This document shows, one piece after another, positions 16,677 to 24,829 of a stretch of DNA of 64,000 nucleotides. Source of the DNA: an uncultured Bacteroidales bacterium (GTDB taxonomy: Bacteria; Bacteroidota; Bacteroidia; Bacteroidales; UBA932); contig CALVDL010000003.1 of NCBI GenBank assembly GCA_944326305.1, forward strand, positions 99,175 through 163,174, read 5' to 3'. The first letter of the stretch is position 1; each line of letters begins with the position of its first letter. Under the pieces are notes generated by a model. The model had not been told where the DNA came from, did no database searches, and worked only from the letters and a program-made list of their open reading frames with translations. The position numbers and the translations under genes were made by a program.

Positions 16677-18590
16677 ATGAAAAACCAGATATATGTATTC
16701 TGTATCCTTTTTATAGGGATGCAGGTCCCCGTTTCAGGGCAGGTTGATCCGGCCTCAGGCGGCAGGGCCAGGAGTGAGGAGCTTGTCTCTGCGGCAGACT
16801 CCATGAGGCGGGAATACAGGTTCCAGGAAGCCCTGGAGCTGTACAGGGCTGCGGAGGAGGAAATCCTTGACGCTCCGCATGACAGCGCATCGGCCACCAG
16901 TGCGCGTGATTCGCTTCTGCTGGAGAAGATCCACTCCCGCAGGACAATGGCCGAGAACGGCCTCTCCATGAAGCAGTATGTCAGCGAGCCTGTAGTGGTC
17001 GCCCGCCATGTCTTTCCTAAAGAGGACTTCTATCTTTTCTATCCGATGCAGGACAGGAGCTGGAGGCCTGTCCCCAATCCTCTTGACAGTATCCCCGGGC
17101 ATAAGTTTGTCAATGCCACGTATTTCCCGGAGGGCAGTACGGACATATACTTTTCAGCGGAAGACCAGAACGGGGTCCGCAACCTGTACCATTCCAGCCT
17201 GGAGGATTCGCTCTGGAGCGTCCCGGCCCTTCTTGACGAGAGCCTTACTTCGTCCGGTGACGAGATTTTCCCTGTGCTCTCGCCTGACGGGAAGACCATC
17301 TACTTCTCCTCTTACGGGCTGTACGGAGTGGGTGGATATGACCTCTACAAGACCGAAAGGGATCCTTCCACGGGTACATGGGGAGTTCCGGAGAACCTCG
17401 GCTTCCCGTATTCTTCCCCTTATGACGACCTTCTGTATTTCAATACTCCCGACGGCAGATACACCCTCTTTGCATCCAACCGCGGCTGTCCGCCTGACAG
17501 CGTGGCCGTATATGTCCTCGAGTATGACAGCATGCCGGTGCGCAGGCATATCGAGGACCCGGGGCAGATCCGCCGTATAGCGGAGCTGGCCCCTGTAGAC
17601 GATCCTTCGAGGATGGATACCGGCACCGGGGCTCATGACGGAATCCAGGAAAACGTGGACATGAGCCGCTATATGGCCAAAATGAACGAGGTGAGGAGCC
17701 TCCGGGATTCTATTTCAATCTATGGCCAGGCCCTTGAAGAAAAGAGGCTGCAGCTCCAGCAGAGCACTGACAGGCGCGAGCAGGAGGAGCTCTCTGACGA
17801 GATCATTTCGAGGGAGACCAGGCTGCCTGCCCTGCAGGACTCCCTTGCGAAGGCATCGGAAAGCCTCCGCCAGATAGAGATGGAGTTCCTTTTCAACGGC
17901 GTGGTGATAGACCCGGACAAGCTTGTAGAGCAGGCTGACCGCGAAGTGGTGGGGGCCGCGACCAACTATGTGTTCTCCAAACGTTCCCTTGGTGACTCCC
18001 TTGATATACTGGTGAAGGAGCCGGAAGTCAAGTTCGACTATTCTTTCATGGTCCTTCCGGAAGGCCGTTTCGCCCTGGACAACACCATTCCGGACGGCAT
18101 CGTATACCAGATACAGATGTTCCTCCTGTCGAAACCGGCCTCCGTCGCCCAGATCAAGGGGCTGAGCCCTGTCTTCGAGGAGAAGACCGCGACAGGGAAA
18201 TACATATACAGGGTTGGCCTGTTCCGGACGTACAACGATGTCCTGTCAAACCTCAATACCGTAAAGAACCTGGGCTTCAGGACAGCCTTCATCGTAGCTT
18301 TTAAAGACGGGGAGCAGTATCCTGTGCAGAAGGCCAGGGCGCTTGAGACGAAAATTGGGAAGACGGGCCATTACCAGGTGCGAATCGTATCCCCTGATGA
18401 ATCCCTTCCTGATTTGACCATCAAGGCTATACGCCAGACATGCGACAAGGATATCGCTAAAGTTTCCGAAGACGGGAAGACGGTCTTTCTGGTCGGGCCG
18501 CTGGACTCCGAAGAGCAGGCGGAGAAACTGAAGGCCGTGGTCGTGATTTCCGGGATCGGGGACGTGAGTGTAGTAAAACTTGACAACTAA
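16677..18590 (+). CDS. Secreted PD40 beta-propeller protein with C-terminal SPOR-like region
   Basis: 637 residues with a signal peptide (about 1-21). TPR-like helices occupy about residues 30-105, followed by WD40-like PD40 repeats (EIFPVLSPDGKTIYFSS, YFNTPDGRYTLFASNRG). A charged helical, probably coiled-coil stretch covers about 330-410. A C-terminal region near 470-637 resembles SPOR-type peptidoglycan-binding repeats (GKYIYRVGLFRTYNDVLSNL). Architectures of this kind occur in Bacteroidetes envelope proteins, some linked to type IX secretion or cell-surface assembly. The exact role is not recognisable. It is followed 12 bp later by nfeD and may be co-transcribed with nfeD-floA. Confidence 0.7.
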   Translation: MKNQIYVFCILFIGMQVPVSGQVDPASGGRARSEELVSAADSMRREYRFQEALELYRAAEEEILDAPHDSASATSARDSLLLEKIHSRRTMAENGLSMKQYVSEPVVVARHVFPKEDFYLFYPMQDRSWRPVPNPLDSIPGHKFVNATYFPEGSTDIYFSAEDQNGVRNLYHSSLEDSLWSVPALLDESLTSSGDEIFPVLSPDGKTIYFSSYGLYGVGGYDLYKTERDPSTGTWGVPENLGFPYSSPYDDLLYFNTPDGRYTLFASNRGCPPDSVAVYVLEYDSMPVRRHIEDPGQIRRIAELAPVDDPSRMDTGTGAHDGIQENVDMSRYMAKMNEVRSLRDSISIYGQALEEKRLQLQQSTDRREQEELSDEIISRETRLPALQDSLAKASESLRQIEMEFLFNGVVIDPDKLVEQADREVVGAATNYVFSKRSLGDSLDILVKEPEVKFDYSFMVLPEGRFALDNTIPDGIVYQIQMFLLSKPASVAQIKGLSPVFEEKTATGKYIYRVGLFRTYNDVLSNLNTVKNLGFRTAFIVAFKDGEQYPVQKARALETKIGKTGHYQVRIVSPDESLPDLTIKAIRQTCDKDIAKVSEDGKTVFLVGPLDSEEQAEKLKAVVVISGIGDVSVVKLDN

Positions 18591-18602
18591 TACTTTTCTG
18601 CT

Positions 18603-19073
18603 ATGGCTTTTACCATCATTTTGACGATTGTCGGGCTGGTCCTTCTCCTGTCCGAGATCTTCCTCATCCCCGGAGTCGGCGTCGCCGGTGTATTGGGTGT
18701 CCTTTCTCTCGGAGGGGCATGCTATTATGTATTCTATGAGTTCGGGGTTCTGGCAGGGGCGATATTCACTGCTGCAATACTGGTCGTCCTGATTGCCCTC
18801 ATCATCTATACGATAAAGAGCAGGGCATGGAAAAAGCTTGCCCTTGACACAAGCATAGATTCGAAAGTGCAGAACATAGAGGAGGCCCCTCTTGCAGTCG
18901 GTGATTCCGGCAGGGCTGTGACCCGCCTCGCACCGATAGGGACCGCCAGGTTTGAAGGCAAGTCCTATGAAGTGAAATCCCTTGAAGGGATGATCGATGC
19001 CGGGACCGAAGTCGAGATCGTCATGTTCGAGGACAACAAGATATACGTAAAGCCCGCCTCTGCGGATTTCTGA
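18603..19073 (+). CDS. NfeD-like membrane protein (short form)
   Basis: 156 residues. Two or three N-terminal hydrophobic helices (VGLVLLLSEIFLIPGVGVAGVLG and following) lead into a C-terminal OB-fold segment (GRAVTRLAPIGTARFEGKSYEVKS). This is the short NfeD form without the ClpP-like protease domain. NfeD proteins pair with flotillins, and floA lies 34 bp downstream. The pair is thought to organise membrane microdomains; no enzymatic function is expected. Confidence 0.88.
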   Translation: MAFTIILTIVGLVLLLSEIFLIPGVGVAGVLGVLSLGGACYYVFYEFGVLAGAIFTAAILVVLIALIIYTIKSRAWKKLALDTSIDSKVQNIEEAPLAVGDSGRAVTRLAPIGTARFEGKSYEVKSLEGMIDAGTEVEIVMFEDNKIYVKPASADF

Positions 19074-19107
19074 CCTGAAAGAATAATACCAATAAAACAA
19101 TACAGAT

Positions 19108-20055
19108 ATGACAATGATCGTTATTTGGGTTGCGGTTGCAATCGTCGGCCTGATGATTTTCCTGTGGTTCTTCCCTGTGGCCCTGTGGTTCCAGGCACTG
19201 ATCTCGGGAGTAAAGATTTCCCTTGTCCAGCTGGTGCTGATGCGCTGGAGGAAGGTCCCTCCGGGAACAATCGTGATGGCCATGGTCACCGGGACCAAGG
19301 CAGGACTGAAGCTCGATGCCAATGAACTCGAGGCACACTATCTGGCCAAAGGCCATGTGCCGAATGTCGTTAATGCCCTGATCTCTGCGGACAAGGCCAA
19401 TATTTCACTTGACTTCAAGATGGCCGCAGCCATCGACCTTGCAGGCCGTGATGTCTTCGAGGCCGTACAGATGTCCGTCAACCCGAAAGTAATCAATACC
19501 CCTTCCGTGACGGCTGTCGCCAAAGACGGTATCCAGCTGATAACCAAGGCCAGGGTGACTGTCCGTGCCAATATCAAGCAGCTTGTCGGCGGTGCCGGCG
19601 AGGAGACTGTGCTTGCCAGGGTAGGAGAGGGTATAGTTTCAAGTATCGGTTCCGCCGAGAGCCACAAGGATGTGCTCGAGAACCCTGACTCTATCTCCAA
19701 GGTGGTGCTCAACAAGGGCCTTGACGCCGGGACAGCTTTCGAGATACTCTCTATCGATATTGCCGATATAGATATTGGAAAGAATATCGGTGCTGTGCTG
19801 CAGATGGACCAGGCTGAGGCTGACAAGAATATCGCCCAGGCAAGGGCCGAGGAGCGCCGTGCCATGGCTGTCGCCCTCGAACAGGAGATGAAGGCGAAGG
19901 CGCAGGAGGCCCGTGCGAAAGTCATCGAGGCCGAGACGCAGATACCTCTTGCCATGGCGGAGGCCTTCCGCAGCGGCAATCTCGGTGTAATGGACTATTA
20001 CCGCATCAAAAACATCCAGGCGGACACAGAGATGCGTGAAAATATAGCCAAATAA
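19108..20055 (+). CDS. floA: Flotillin-like protein FloA
   Basis: 315 residues. One N-terminal hydrophobic hairpin (residues 5-30) is followed by an SPFH-type domain and an Ala/Glu-rich helical region ([24 protein letters not shown]), ending with [18 protein letters not shown]. Length and sequence match the FloA/YqfA (formerly UPF0365) family rather than larger FloT types. It assembles on the cytoplasmic face into functional membrane microdomains. It is paired with the upstream nfeD. Confidence 0.93.
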   Translation: MTMIVIWVAVAIVGLMIFLWFFPVALWFQALISGVKISLVQLVLMRWRKVPPGTIVMAMVTGTKAGLKLDANELEAHYLAKGHVPNVVNALISADKANISLDFKMAAAIDLAGRDVFEAVQMSVNPKVINTPSVTAVAKDGIQLITKARVTVRANIKQLVGGAGEETVLARVGEGIVSSIGSAESHKDVLENPDSISKVVLNKGLDAGTAFEILSIDIADIDIGKNIGAVLQMDQAEADKNIAQARAEERRAMAVALEQEMKAKAQEARAKVIEAETQIPLAMAEAFRSGNLGVMDYYRIKNIQADTEMRENIAK

Positions 20056-20056
20056 A

Positions 20057-20088
20057 TTTGGTGGAAAAAAAGAATTGAGTTACCTTTG
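20057..20088 (+). promoter_or_regulatory. Promoter of tRNA-Ser
   Basis: TTTG at 20057-20060 and TACCTTTG at 20081-20088 are separated by 20 nt, fitting the Bacteroidetes TTTG / TAnnTTTG promoter. It ends 60 bp before the mature tRNA. The leader contains a small TCCCG/CGGGA hairpin. Confidence 0.7.
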
Positions 20089-20148
20089 TCATCCCGTTTT
20101 TCCGGGACATTCGTGCCGGCATTTCGGGAGCCATGAGAAAGGGTAACA

Positions 20149-20236
20149 GGTGAGATGGGTGAGTGGCTTAAACCAGCAGTTTGCTAAACTGCCGTACGGG
20201 ATTACCGTACCGGGGGTTCGAATCCCCCTCTCACCG
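20149..20236 (+). tRNA. tRNA-Ser(GCT)
   Basis: 88-nt class II tRNA. The acceptor arms GGTGAGA and TCTCACC pair perfectly. The anticodon loop is TTGCTAA with anticodon GCT at 20183-20185, reading AGC/AGU serine codons. A long variable arm (CCGTACGG...CCGTACCG region) and the T arm GGGGG-TTCGAAT-CCCCC follow. The discriminator is G, as expected for tRNA-Ser. CCA is not encoded (CAG follows). It has its own promoter and terminator. Confidence 0.97.
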
Positions 20237-20242
20237 CAGAAC

Positions 20243-20290
20243 AAGAGGTATAAGTAATTGATTTTCAGTTTCTTGTACCTCTTTTCTTTT
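20243..20290 (+). terminator. tRNA-Ser terminator
   Basis: AAGAGGTATAAG (20243-20254) pairs with CTTGTACCTCTT (20272-20283) over 12 bp with one G-T wobble, followed by TTCTTTTG. It lies 6 bp after the tRNA. Confidence 0.75.
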
Positions 20291-20312
20291 GCTCAATAGC
20301 CTGATTGTCACC

Positions 20313-20342
20313 GGTATAATTGACAAAAATGTCAATTATACC
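20313..20342 (+). promoter_or_regulatory. Perfect palindrome upstream of the ECF sigma gene, probable operator
   Basis: Arms GGTATAATTGACA (20313-20325) and TGTCAATTATACC (20330-20342) are perfectly complementary around AAAA. It is not followed by a T-run, so it does not look like a terminator. It sits about 110 bp upstream of the sigma factor start. A shorter form of its core, TGACA-AAA-TGTCA, also occurs upstream of clpB. Which protein binds it, if any, is unknown. Confidence 0.55.
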
Positions 20343-20450
20343 CCCGTTATTTCTCTTTTGTATATGGGCGTTTCAGATATTTTTTCCCTATTTTTCTATA
20401 GTTTTTCCGGGGCTTTGTTGTCTAACAGGTAAAATTGATCCGGTCAAGAA

Positions 20451-20930
20451 ATGGAAAAGAACGAGCAGGAATTCACCCGTGTGGTAGAAAAGTACAAGAG
20501 TACGGTGTACTCCGTGTGCTATATGTTTTCAAAGGACAGGGAGGAGCTTGACGACCTGTTCCAGGAGGTCCTCATGAAATTGTGGAAAGGCTACCGCTCT
20601 TTCCGCGGGGAAGCGGATTTGAAGACATGGATATACAGGGTGAGCCTGAACTGCTGCCTGAACCATCAGAAGAAAAGGCGCCGGGACGGGGAGCATATTC
20701 CGCTGAATGTCGATGTCGACCTGTATGAAGATATCAGCGACAGGGCCCTGCAGACACGCCGGCTGTATGACAGGATAAGCCGTCTGGGACTGATAGACCG
20801 TGCGCTGGTCCTGCTCTGGCTCGAAGGCATGACCTATGAGGAGATAGGTGCCGTTGTCGGGATATCGGTCAAGAACGTTTCTTTCCAGCTCTACCGGATC
20901 AAGGAAGAACTCAAGAAAATGACAATTTAA
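20451..20930 (+). CDS. ECF-type RNA polymerase sigma factor
   Basis: 159 residues. Region 2 shows DDLFQEVLMKLWKGYRSFRGEADLKTWIYRVSLN. A basic linker (HQKKRRRDG) follows, then region 4 with the HTH GMTYEEIGAVVGISVKNVSFQLYRIKEEL. Length and layout are those of group 4 sigma factors responding to envelope signals. The next gene, 12 bp downstream, encodes a four-TM protein and not a FecR or zinc-binding anti-sigma. A large palindrome lies upstream. Confidence 0.92.
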   Translation: MEKNEQEFTRVVEKYKSTVYSVCYMFSKDREELDDLFQEVLMKLWKGYRSFRGEADLKTWIYRVSLNCCLNHQKKRRRDGEHIPLNVDVDLYEDISDRALQTRRLYDRISRLGLIDRALVLLWLEGMTYEEIGAVVGISVKNVSFQLYRIKEELKKMTI

Positions 20931-20942
20931 AACGAAGAGGTT

Positions 20943-21542
20943 ATGCAAGACAGTAAAATACTTATGTCTGAAGAGCTTGAACAGATGCGCCTCCAGTATG
21001 AGGCACTCAAGGAAGACATTGAGAAACAGAAGATAATCAACACAGAGGTAATGGAGTCCATATTCCGGAAGAATGTCCGGGTACTCGACAGCGACAGGAA
21101 GCTCGGGGTGACTGTCGGCATCGCCGCCATACCGTTTGTCTTTGCCGTGTGCCTGCTACAGGGGCTGGACATGTGGGTGGCGTATGCGCTCAGTGCCGTA
21201 TTCCTGGTCCAGGTAGTCTGGTATATCATACTGTACCGCAGGCTCGGGTCCGCCGTGACAGGTCAGGGGGACATATTGGATACGGCTCTCAGGTTGAGGG
21301 AATTCCGTAAGGGATATGTACTTATGAATACAGTACTGTGGGCCCTTGTGCTGGGCGTGTTCGTGGTGATGGGTATAGAGATATACAGTGCATGGAGCAC
21401 GCCGCTGAAAGGTCTTGCGGCAGTCGGAATCCTGTGTATGATGGCGATAGCGGGAATCGGCGCCGAAGTCCTGTACGGCAGGAGGGTGCTGAAGGCGTGC
21501 GACGGGATAATACGCAGACTGGAGGACGGTCCCCGCGGGTGA
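20943..21542 (+). CDS. Four-TM membrane protein co-transcribed with the ECF sigma factor
   Basis: 199 residues with no family I recognise. A cytoplasmic helical N terminus (about 1-50; LEQMRLQYEALKEDIEKQK looks like a coiled coil) is followed by four hydrophobic helices at roughly 55-75, 78-98, 128-146 and 152-172. A short basic helical tail ends the protein. The 12-bp spacing from the sigma gene suggests translational coupling. By position it could be a membrane anti-sigma or sensor, with the N-terminal helix holding the sigma factor; this is inference only. Confidence 0.65.
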   Translation: MQDSKILMSEELEQMRLQYEALKEDIEKQKIINTEVMESIFRKNVRVLDSDRKLGVTVGIAAIPFVFAVCLLQGLDMWVAYALSAVFLVQVVWYIILYRRLGSAVTGQGDILDTALRLREFRKGYVLMNTVLWALVLGVFVVMGIEIYSAWSTPLKGLAAVGILCMMAIAGIGAEVLYGRRVLKACDGIIRRLEDGPRG

Positions 21543-21547
21543 AAAAA

Positions 21548-21576
21548 GGCGGCATCCTGAGCAGGGTGCCGCCTTT
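21548..21576. terminator. Bidirectional terminator between the sigma operon and the Ca ATPase
   Basis: GGCGGCAtCCTG and CAGGgTGCCGCC pair around AG, with six As on the left and TTT on the right. It can end both the plus-strand sigma operon and the minus-strand ATPase gene. Confidence 0.8.
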
Positions 21577-21595
21577 CGTATTATCTTAAGGGATT

Positions 21596-24235
21596 TTATT
21601 TCCCGTTCCATTTCAGGGCCTTGAACAGCTCTACCACCACCAGAGGCACGAGAGCCAGGCCGAGGATTGTCAGCCACTGTTCGCAGCCCAGGGGTGTGAA
21701 CCTGAATGCGCCTGCGAAAGACGGTATAAGGAGCACTGCCGCGGAGAATGCGAGCGACATGAAAATCGCGAAAATCAGCGGCTTGTTCTGCAGCGGGTTG
21801 AACTTGAAGCGGGATTCCGTGTTCGAATGCAGGTTGCCTGCATGGACGAGCTTCGCAGCTATGAGAGAGGCGAATGCCATGGTCTGGCCCAGCGACTCGG
21901 CTGCTGCGGCGTCTCCTGAAAACATCTCCAGACCCATCTTTTTCCCAAGGATAAAGGCGACGAACGTGATGGCGCCCATCATTACTCCCTGGTAGCATAT
22001 CCTCCATATCATCCCCTTGTCCATGAACTGCTTACCTGCTCCGCGTGGGCTCTTCTTCATGATGTCCTTTGCCGCAGGGTCCAGACTCAGGGCCAGGGCA
22101 GGGAAGGTCTCGCTCACAAGGTTTATCCACAGGATGTGGATAGGGAGAAGCGGAATGCCCATGTTAAGGATGGATGTGGCAAAGAGGAGCAGTACTTCAC
22201 CGAGATTGGTGGAAAGAAGGAAAAGGATGGTCTTCAGGATGTTGTCATAGATCCTGCGGCCTTCGGAAACAGCCGAGACGATAGTGACGAAATTGTCGTC
22301 CGAGAGGATCATGTCGGATGCATCCTTGGCCACTTCCGTGCCTGTGATGCCCATAGACACCCCGATGTCGGCCTGTTTGAGGGCAGGGGCGTCATTCACC
22401 CCGTCCCCGGTCATGGCCACGATCTGCCCTTTCTTCTGCCATGCGGTGACAATCTTGACCTTCTGCTCAGGTGCAATGCGGGCGTAGACAGAATATTTCT
22501 CCACATTGGCGTTGAATTCTTCTTCGCTGAGTTTTTCAAGGTCGGTCCCGGTAATGGCGAGGTCTCCTTCACGGTAGATGCCTATCTTGGAGGCTATCGC
22601 AAGGGCTGTGGCCTTGTGGTCACCGGTGATCATCACGGTGCGGATTCCTGCTTCCCGGCATTCCTGGATGGCTCCGATGACTTCCTCGCGCTCCGGATCT
22701 ATCATCCCTGTCATTCCCACGAAAATAAGGTCCTTCTCGACCTCTTCCATCTCGGATGAGACTTCTTCTGCAGGGCGGTAGGCCATAGCAAGCACCCTGA
22801 GGGCCGAGTCTGCCATCTTTGCGTTGCGGGACTGGAGGTCATCAATGTCTGCCCGGGTGATTTCGCGTACGCCCTCTGCTGTCTCGATTCTGGTGCAGAC
22901 AGACAGCATCTCGTCAAGCCCTCCCTTGGTGTTTATCTGCAGAGAGCCGTCCTGCATCCTGTTGATGGTCGACATCCTTTTTCTCGAGGAGTCGAAGGCC
23001 ACTTCCCCGACACGCGGACAGGCGGCGTCAAGCTCGCTTTTGTTCACTCCGTTCTTCGATCCCAGCTCGATCAGGGCTATTTCAGTCGGGTCTCCTACGT
23101 TTGTAGTGCCTCCTTCGCTGTTCTTTACTACCTTGGCATCGCAGCACAGTACAGAAATGGTCACCAGGCGGTCGTGATTCCCGCTTACGGCGTATTCCTC
23201 CACTACCGTCATCTGGTTCTTTGTGAGAGTGCCGGTCTTGTCGGAGCATATGACTGTCGTGCAGCCGAGCGTTTCCACGGAAGGGAGCTTGCGTATGATG
23301 GCGTTATGCCTTACCATACGGCGCACACCCATGGAAAGAATGATGGTCGAGATAGCCGGGAGCCCTTCCGGAATCGCCCCGACCGCCAGTGACACTGCCA
23401 CCATGAGCATGCTTATCAGAGGCCTGCCGTGCAGGATGCCGATGATGAATATCACCACGCAGATGAGCACGGCGGCTGTCCCTATTACTTTGCCGAGCTT
23501 CTCAAGACGCACTTGCATAGGTGTCTGGGTGTCGGAATCCCCCTCGAGCATGCCTGCTATCTTTCCTATCTCGGTATTCATTCCTGTGCCTGTCGCGATA
23601 CCTCTTCCGTGTCCGAATGTCACCACGCCGCTCGAGTATGCCATGTTGGTCCTGTCCCCGAGAGGAATGTCCTCGCTTTCAAGCGTATCCACAGTCTTTT
23701 CCACCGGGACTGACTCACCTGTCATCGAAGACTCCTGGATGCTCATGCTGTATGATTCCGTAAGCCTTATGTCAGCGGGCACTATGTCGCCTACTTCCAG
23801 CTCGACAAGGTCTCCCGGGACCACATCCTCGACATTGACCACCATTGCCTCACCGTCTCTGACCACCTTGGCCATAGGTGCTGCCATTTTTTTGAGTGAT
23901 TCGAGGGATTTCTGTGCCTTGAGTTCCTGGTAGGCTCCTATGAATGCGTTGAGGAGAAGGATGCCCATTATAATATAGGTGTCCAGCAGCCCTTCGCCTG
24001 TCTTTACCCCCATTATCCCCGAGATGACGGCAGCTATGATCAGCAGAATGATCATGAAACTCTTGAACTGTGCTATGAACATGGCCAGGAAAGACCTGTT
24101 CTTTTTCTGGACGAGGGAATTTTTCCCGTATTTTTCGATTCGTTTCTGGATTTCTTCGGTTTTCAGACCCGAGACGGGATCGGTTTCCAGACCCTGTGCG
24201 ACTTCTTCAATCGACTGGTTGTAGAAAGGTGTCAT
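21596..24235 (-). CDS. P2A-type calcium-translocating P-type ATPase
   Basis: 879 residues with the full cation ATPase layout. N-terminal cation-ATPase domain; TM pairs; the actuator segment with MTGESVPVEK; phosphorylation motif CSDKTGTLTKNQMTV; nucleotide-binding domain; hinge TGDGVNDAPALKQADIG; and a six-helix C-terminal domain. TM4 carries AVGAIPEGLPA, the PEGL calcium-ATPase signature. It would export Ca2+ (possibly Mn2+) from the cytoplasm. It lies 45 bp downstream of the small membrane protein gene at 24281-24670 and is likely co-transcribed from its promoter. Confidence 0.93.
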   Translation of the reverse strand: MTPFYNQSIEEVAQGLETDPVSGLKTEEIQKRIEKYGKNSLVQKKNRSFLAMFIAQFKSFMIILLIIAAVISGIMGVKTGEGLLDTYIIMGILLLNAFIGAYQELKAQKSLESLKKMAAPMAKVVRDGEAMVVNVEDVVPGDLVELEVGDIVPADIRLTESYSMSIQESSMTGESVPVEKTVDTLESEDIPLGDRTNMAYSSGVVTFGHGRGIATGTGMNTEIGKIAGMLEGDSDTQTPMQVRLEKLGKVIGTAAVLICVVIFIIGILHGRPLISMLMVAVSLAVGAIPEGLPAISTIILSMGVRRMVRHNAIIRKLPSVETLGCTTVICSDKTGTLTKNQMTVVEEYAVSGNHDRLVTISVLCCDAKVVKNSEGGTTNVGDPTEIALIELGSKNGVNKSELDAACPRVGEVAFDSSRKRMSTINRMQDGSLQINTKGGLDEMLSVCTRIETAEGVREITRADIDDLQSRNAKMADSALRVLAMAYRPAEEVSSEMEEVEKDLIFVGMTGMIDPEREEVIGAIQECREAGIRTVMITGDHKATALAIASKIGIYREGDLAITGTDLEKLSEEEFNANVEKYSVYARIAPEQKVKIVTAWQKKGQIVAMTGDGVNDAPALKQADIGVSMGITGTEVAKDASDMILSDDNFVTIVSAVSEGRRIYDNILKTILFLLSTNLGEVLLLFATSILNMGIPLLPIHILWINLVSETFPALALSLDPAAKDIMKKSPRGAGKQFMDKGMIWRICYQGVMMGAITFVAFILGKKMGLEMFSGDAAAAESLGQTMAFASLIAAKLVHAGNLHSNTESRFKFNPLQNKPLIFAIFMSLAFSAAVLLIPSFAGAFRFTPLGCEQWLTILGLALVPLVVVELFKALKWNGK

Positions 24236-24280
24236 TTTACTTGATGATACTGAATGTGTTTATGTTTAAAAGATTGATAA

Positions 24281-24670
24281 TTATTTCCTTCCTGTCAAGA
24301 TGCCTATGAGCCTGTTTACTGATGCCACGGTTAAAAGCCAGATGAAGGCCTGTGAAAAGGCATCCGGTTTTTCTTCGTTCAGGAAATATATGAAAGCCAG
24401 CCAGAATGCGCAGCATGCTATGACAAATATCTGGACTCCGAGGGCAATCCGGCGCGTGATGGGCGTTGCTCCCAGCATCGCTTTAAGATTATAGGCGATT
24501 CCGAGCGGACCGGACATCATCACCATCCAGTATATGGTCTGTCCGGCCAGCGTCAGCCGGTCAGTATCGACAAACTGTGAATAATATGTCACGCCCAGTC
24601 CGAACAGGAACAGGACGGCGTAAATCGCCGTACTTATTATATAGGTGATTTTTGCTTTTTTCCGGTCCAT
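24281..24670 (-). CDS. Small four-TM protein of unknown function upstream of the Ca ATPase
   Basis: 129 residues, mostly four hydrophobic helices (about 9-30, 42-65, 74-96, 105-125) with a short Arg/Lys-rich N terminus (MDRKKAKIT). I do not recognise the family. A consensus -7 box lies 26 bp upstream and the ATPase gene starts 45 bp downstream, so the two probably form an operon. It could be an accessory membrane protein, but nothing in its sequence proves a link to ion transport. Confidence 0.65.
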   Translation of the reverse strand: MDRKKAKITYIISTAIYAVLFLFGLGVTYYSQFVDTDRLTLAGQTIYWMVMMSGPLGIAYNLKAMLGATPITRRIALGVQIFVIACCAFWLAFIYFLNEEKPDAFSQAFIWLLTVASVNRLIGILTGRK

Positions 24671-24695
24671 AAACCTTATTGTCTCAACAAAGTGT

Positions 24696-24703
24696 CAAAG
24701 ATA
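24696..24703 (-). promoter_or_regulatory. Likely -7 box for the 24281-24670 / Ca ATPase operon
   Basis: The minus strand reads TATCTTTG (TAnnTTTG) 25 bp before the ATG at 24670. No clear -33 TTG is visible. Confidence 0.5.
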
Positions 24704-24743
24704 GTAAAATTCTTTCTTCGTCCGCAGAATCATGTACAATAAA

Positions 24744-24782
24744 AGTCAGGAGCAGGCGGAAACCGCTGCTCCTGACTTTTTC
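24744..24782. terminator. Terminator of the OmpA-like/TPR lipoprotein gene
   Basis: AGTCAGGAGCAG (24744-24755) and CTGCTCCTGACT (24766-24777) form a 12-bp stem with a short GC-rich loop. It is flanked by A-rich sequence on the left and TTTTT on the right, so it can work on either strand. The upstream gene in use is the minus-strand one ending at 24830. Confidence 0.85.
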
Positions 24783-24829
24783 ATATCTGAAACCGTAGGG
24801 AAAGGTATGGATTCCTTTCCCGGACCGGT

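Noticed and set aside
16511..16969. An in-frame upstream extension of secDF of about 150 codons
   Set aside because: The extension is antisense to the 16677 gene, has no SecD-like sequence, and lies upstream of the secDF -7 box.
20313..20342. Palindrome read as a second tRNA terminator
   Set aside because: No T-run on either side and a good terminator already lies at 20243-20290.
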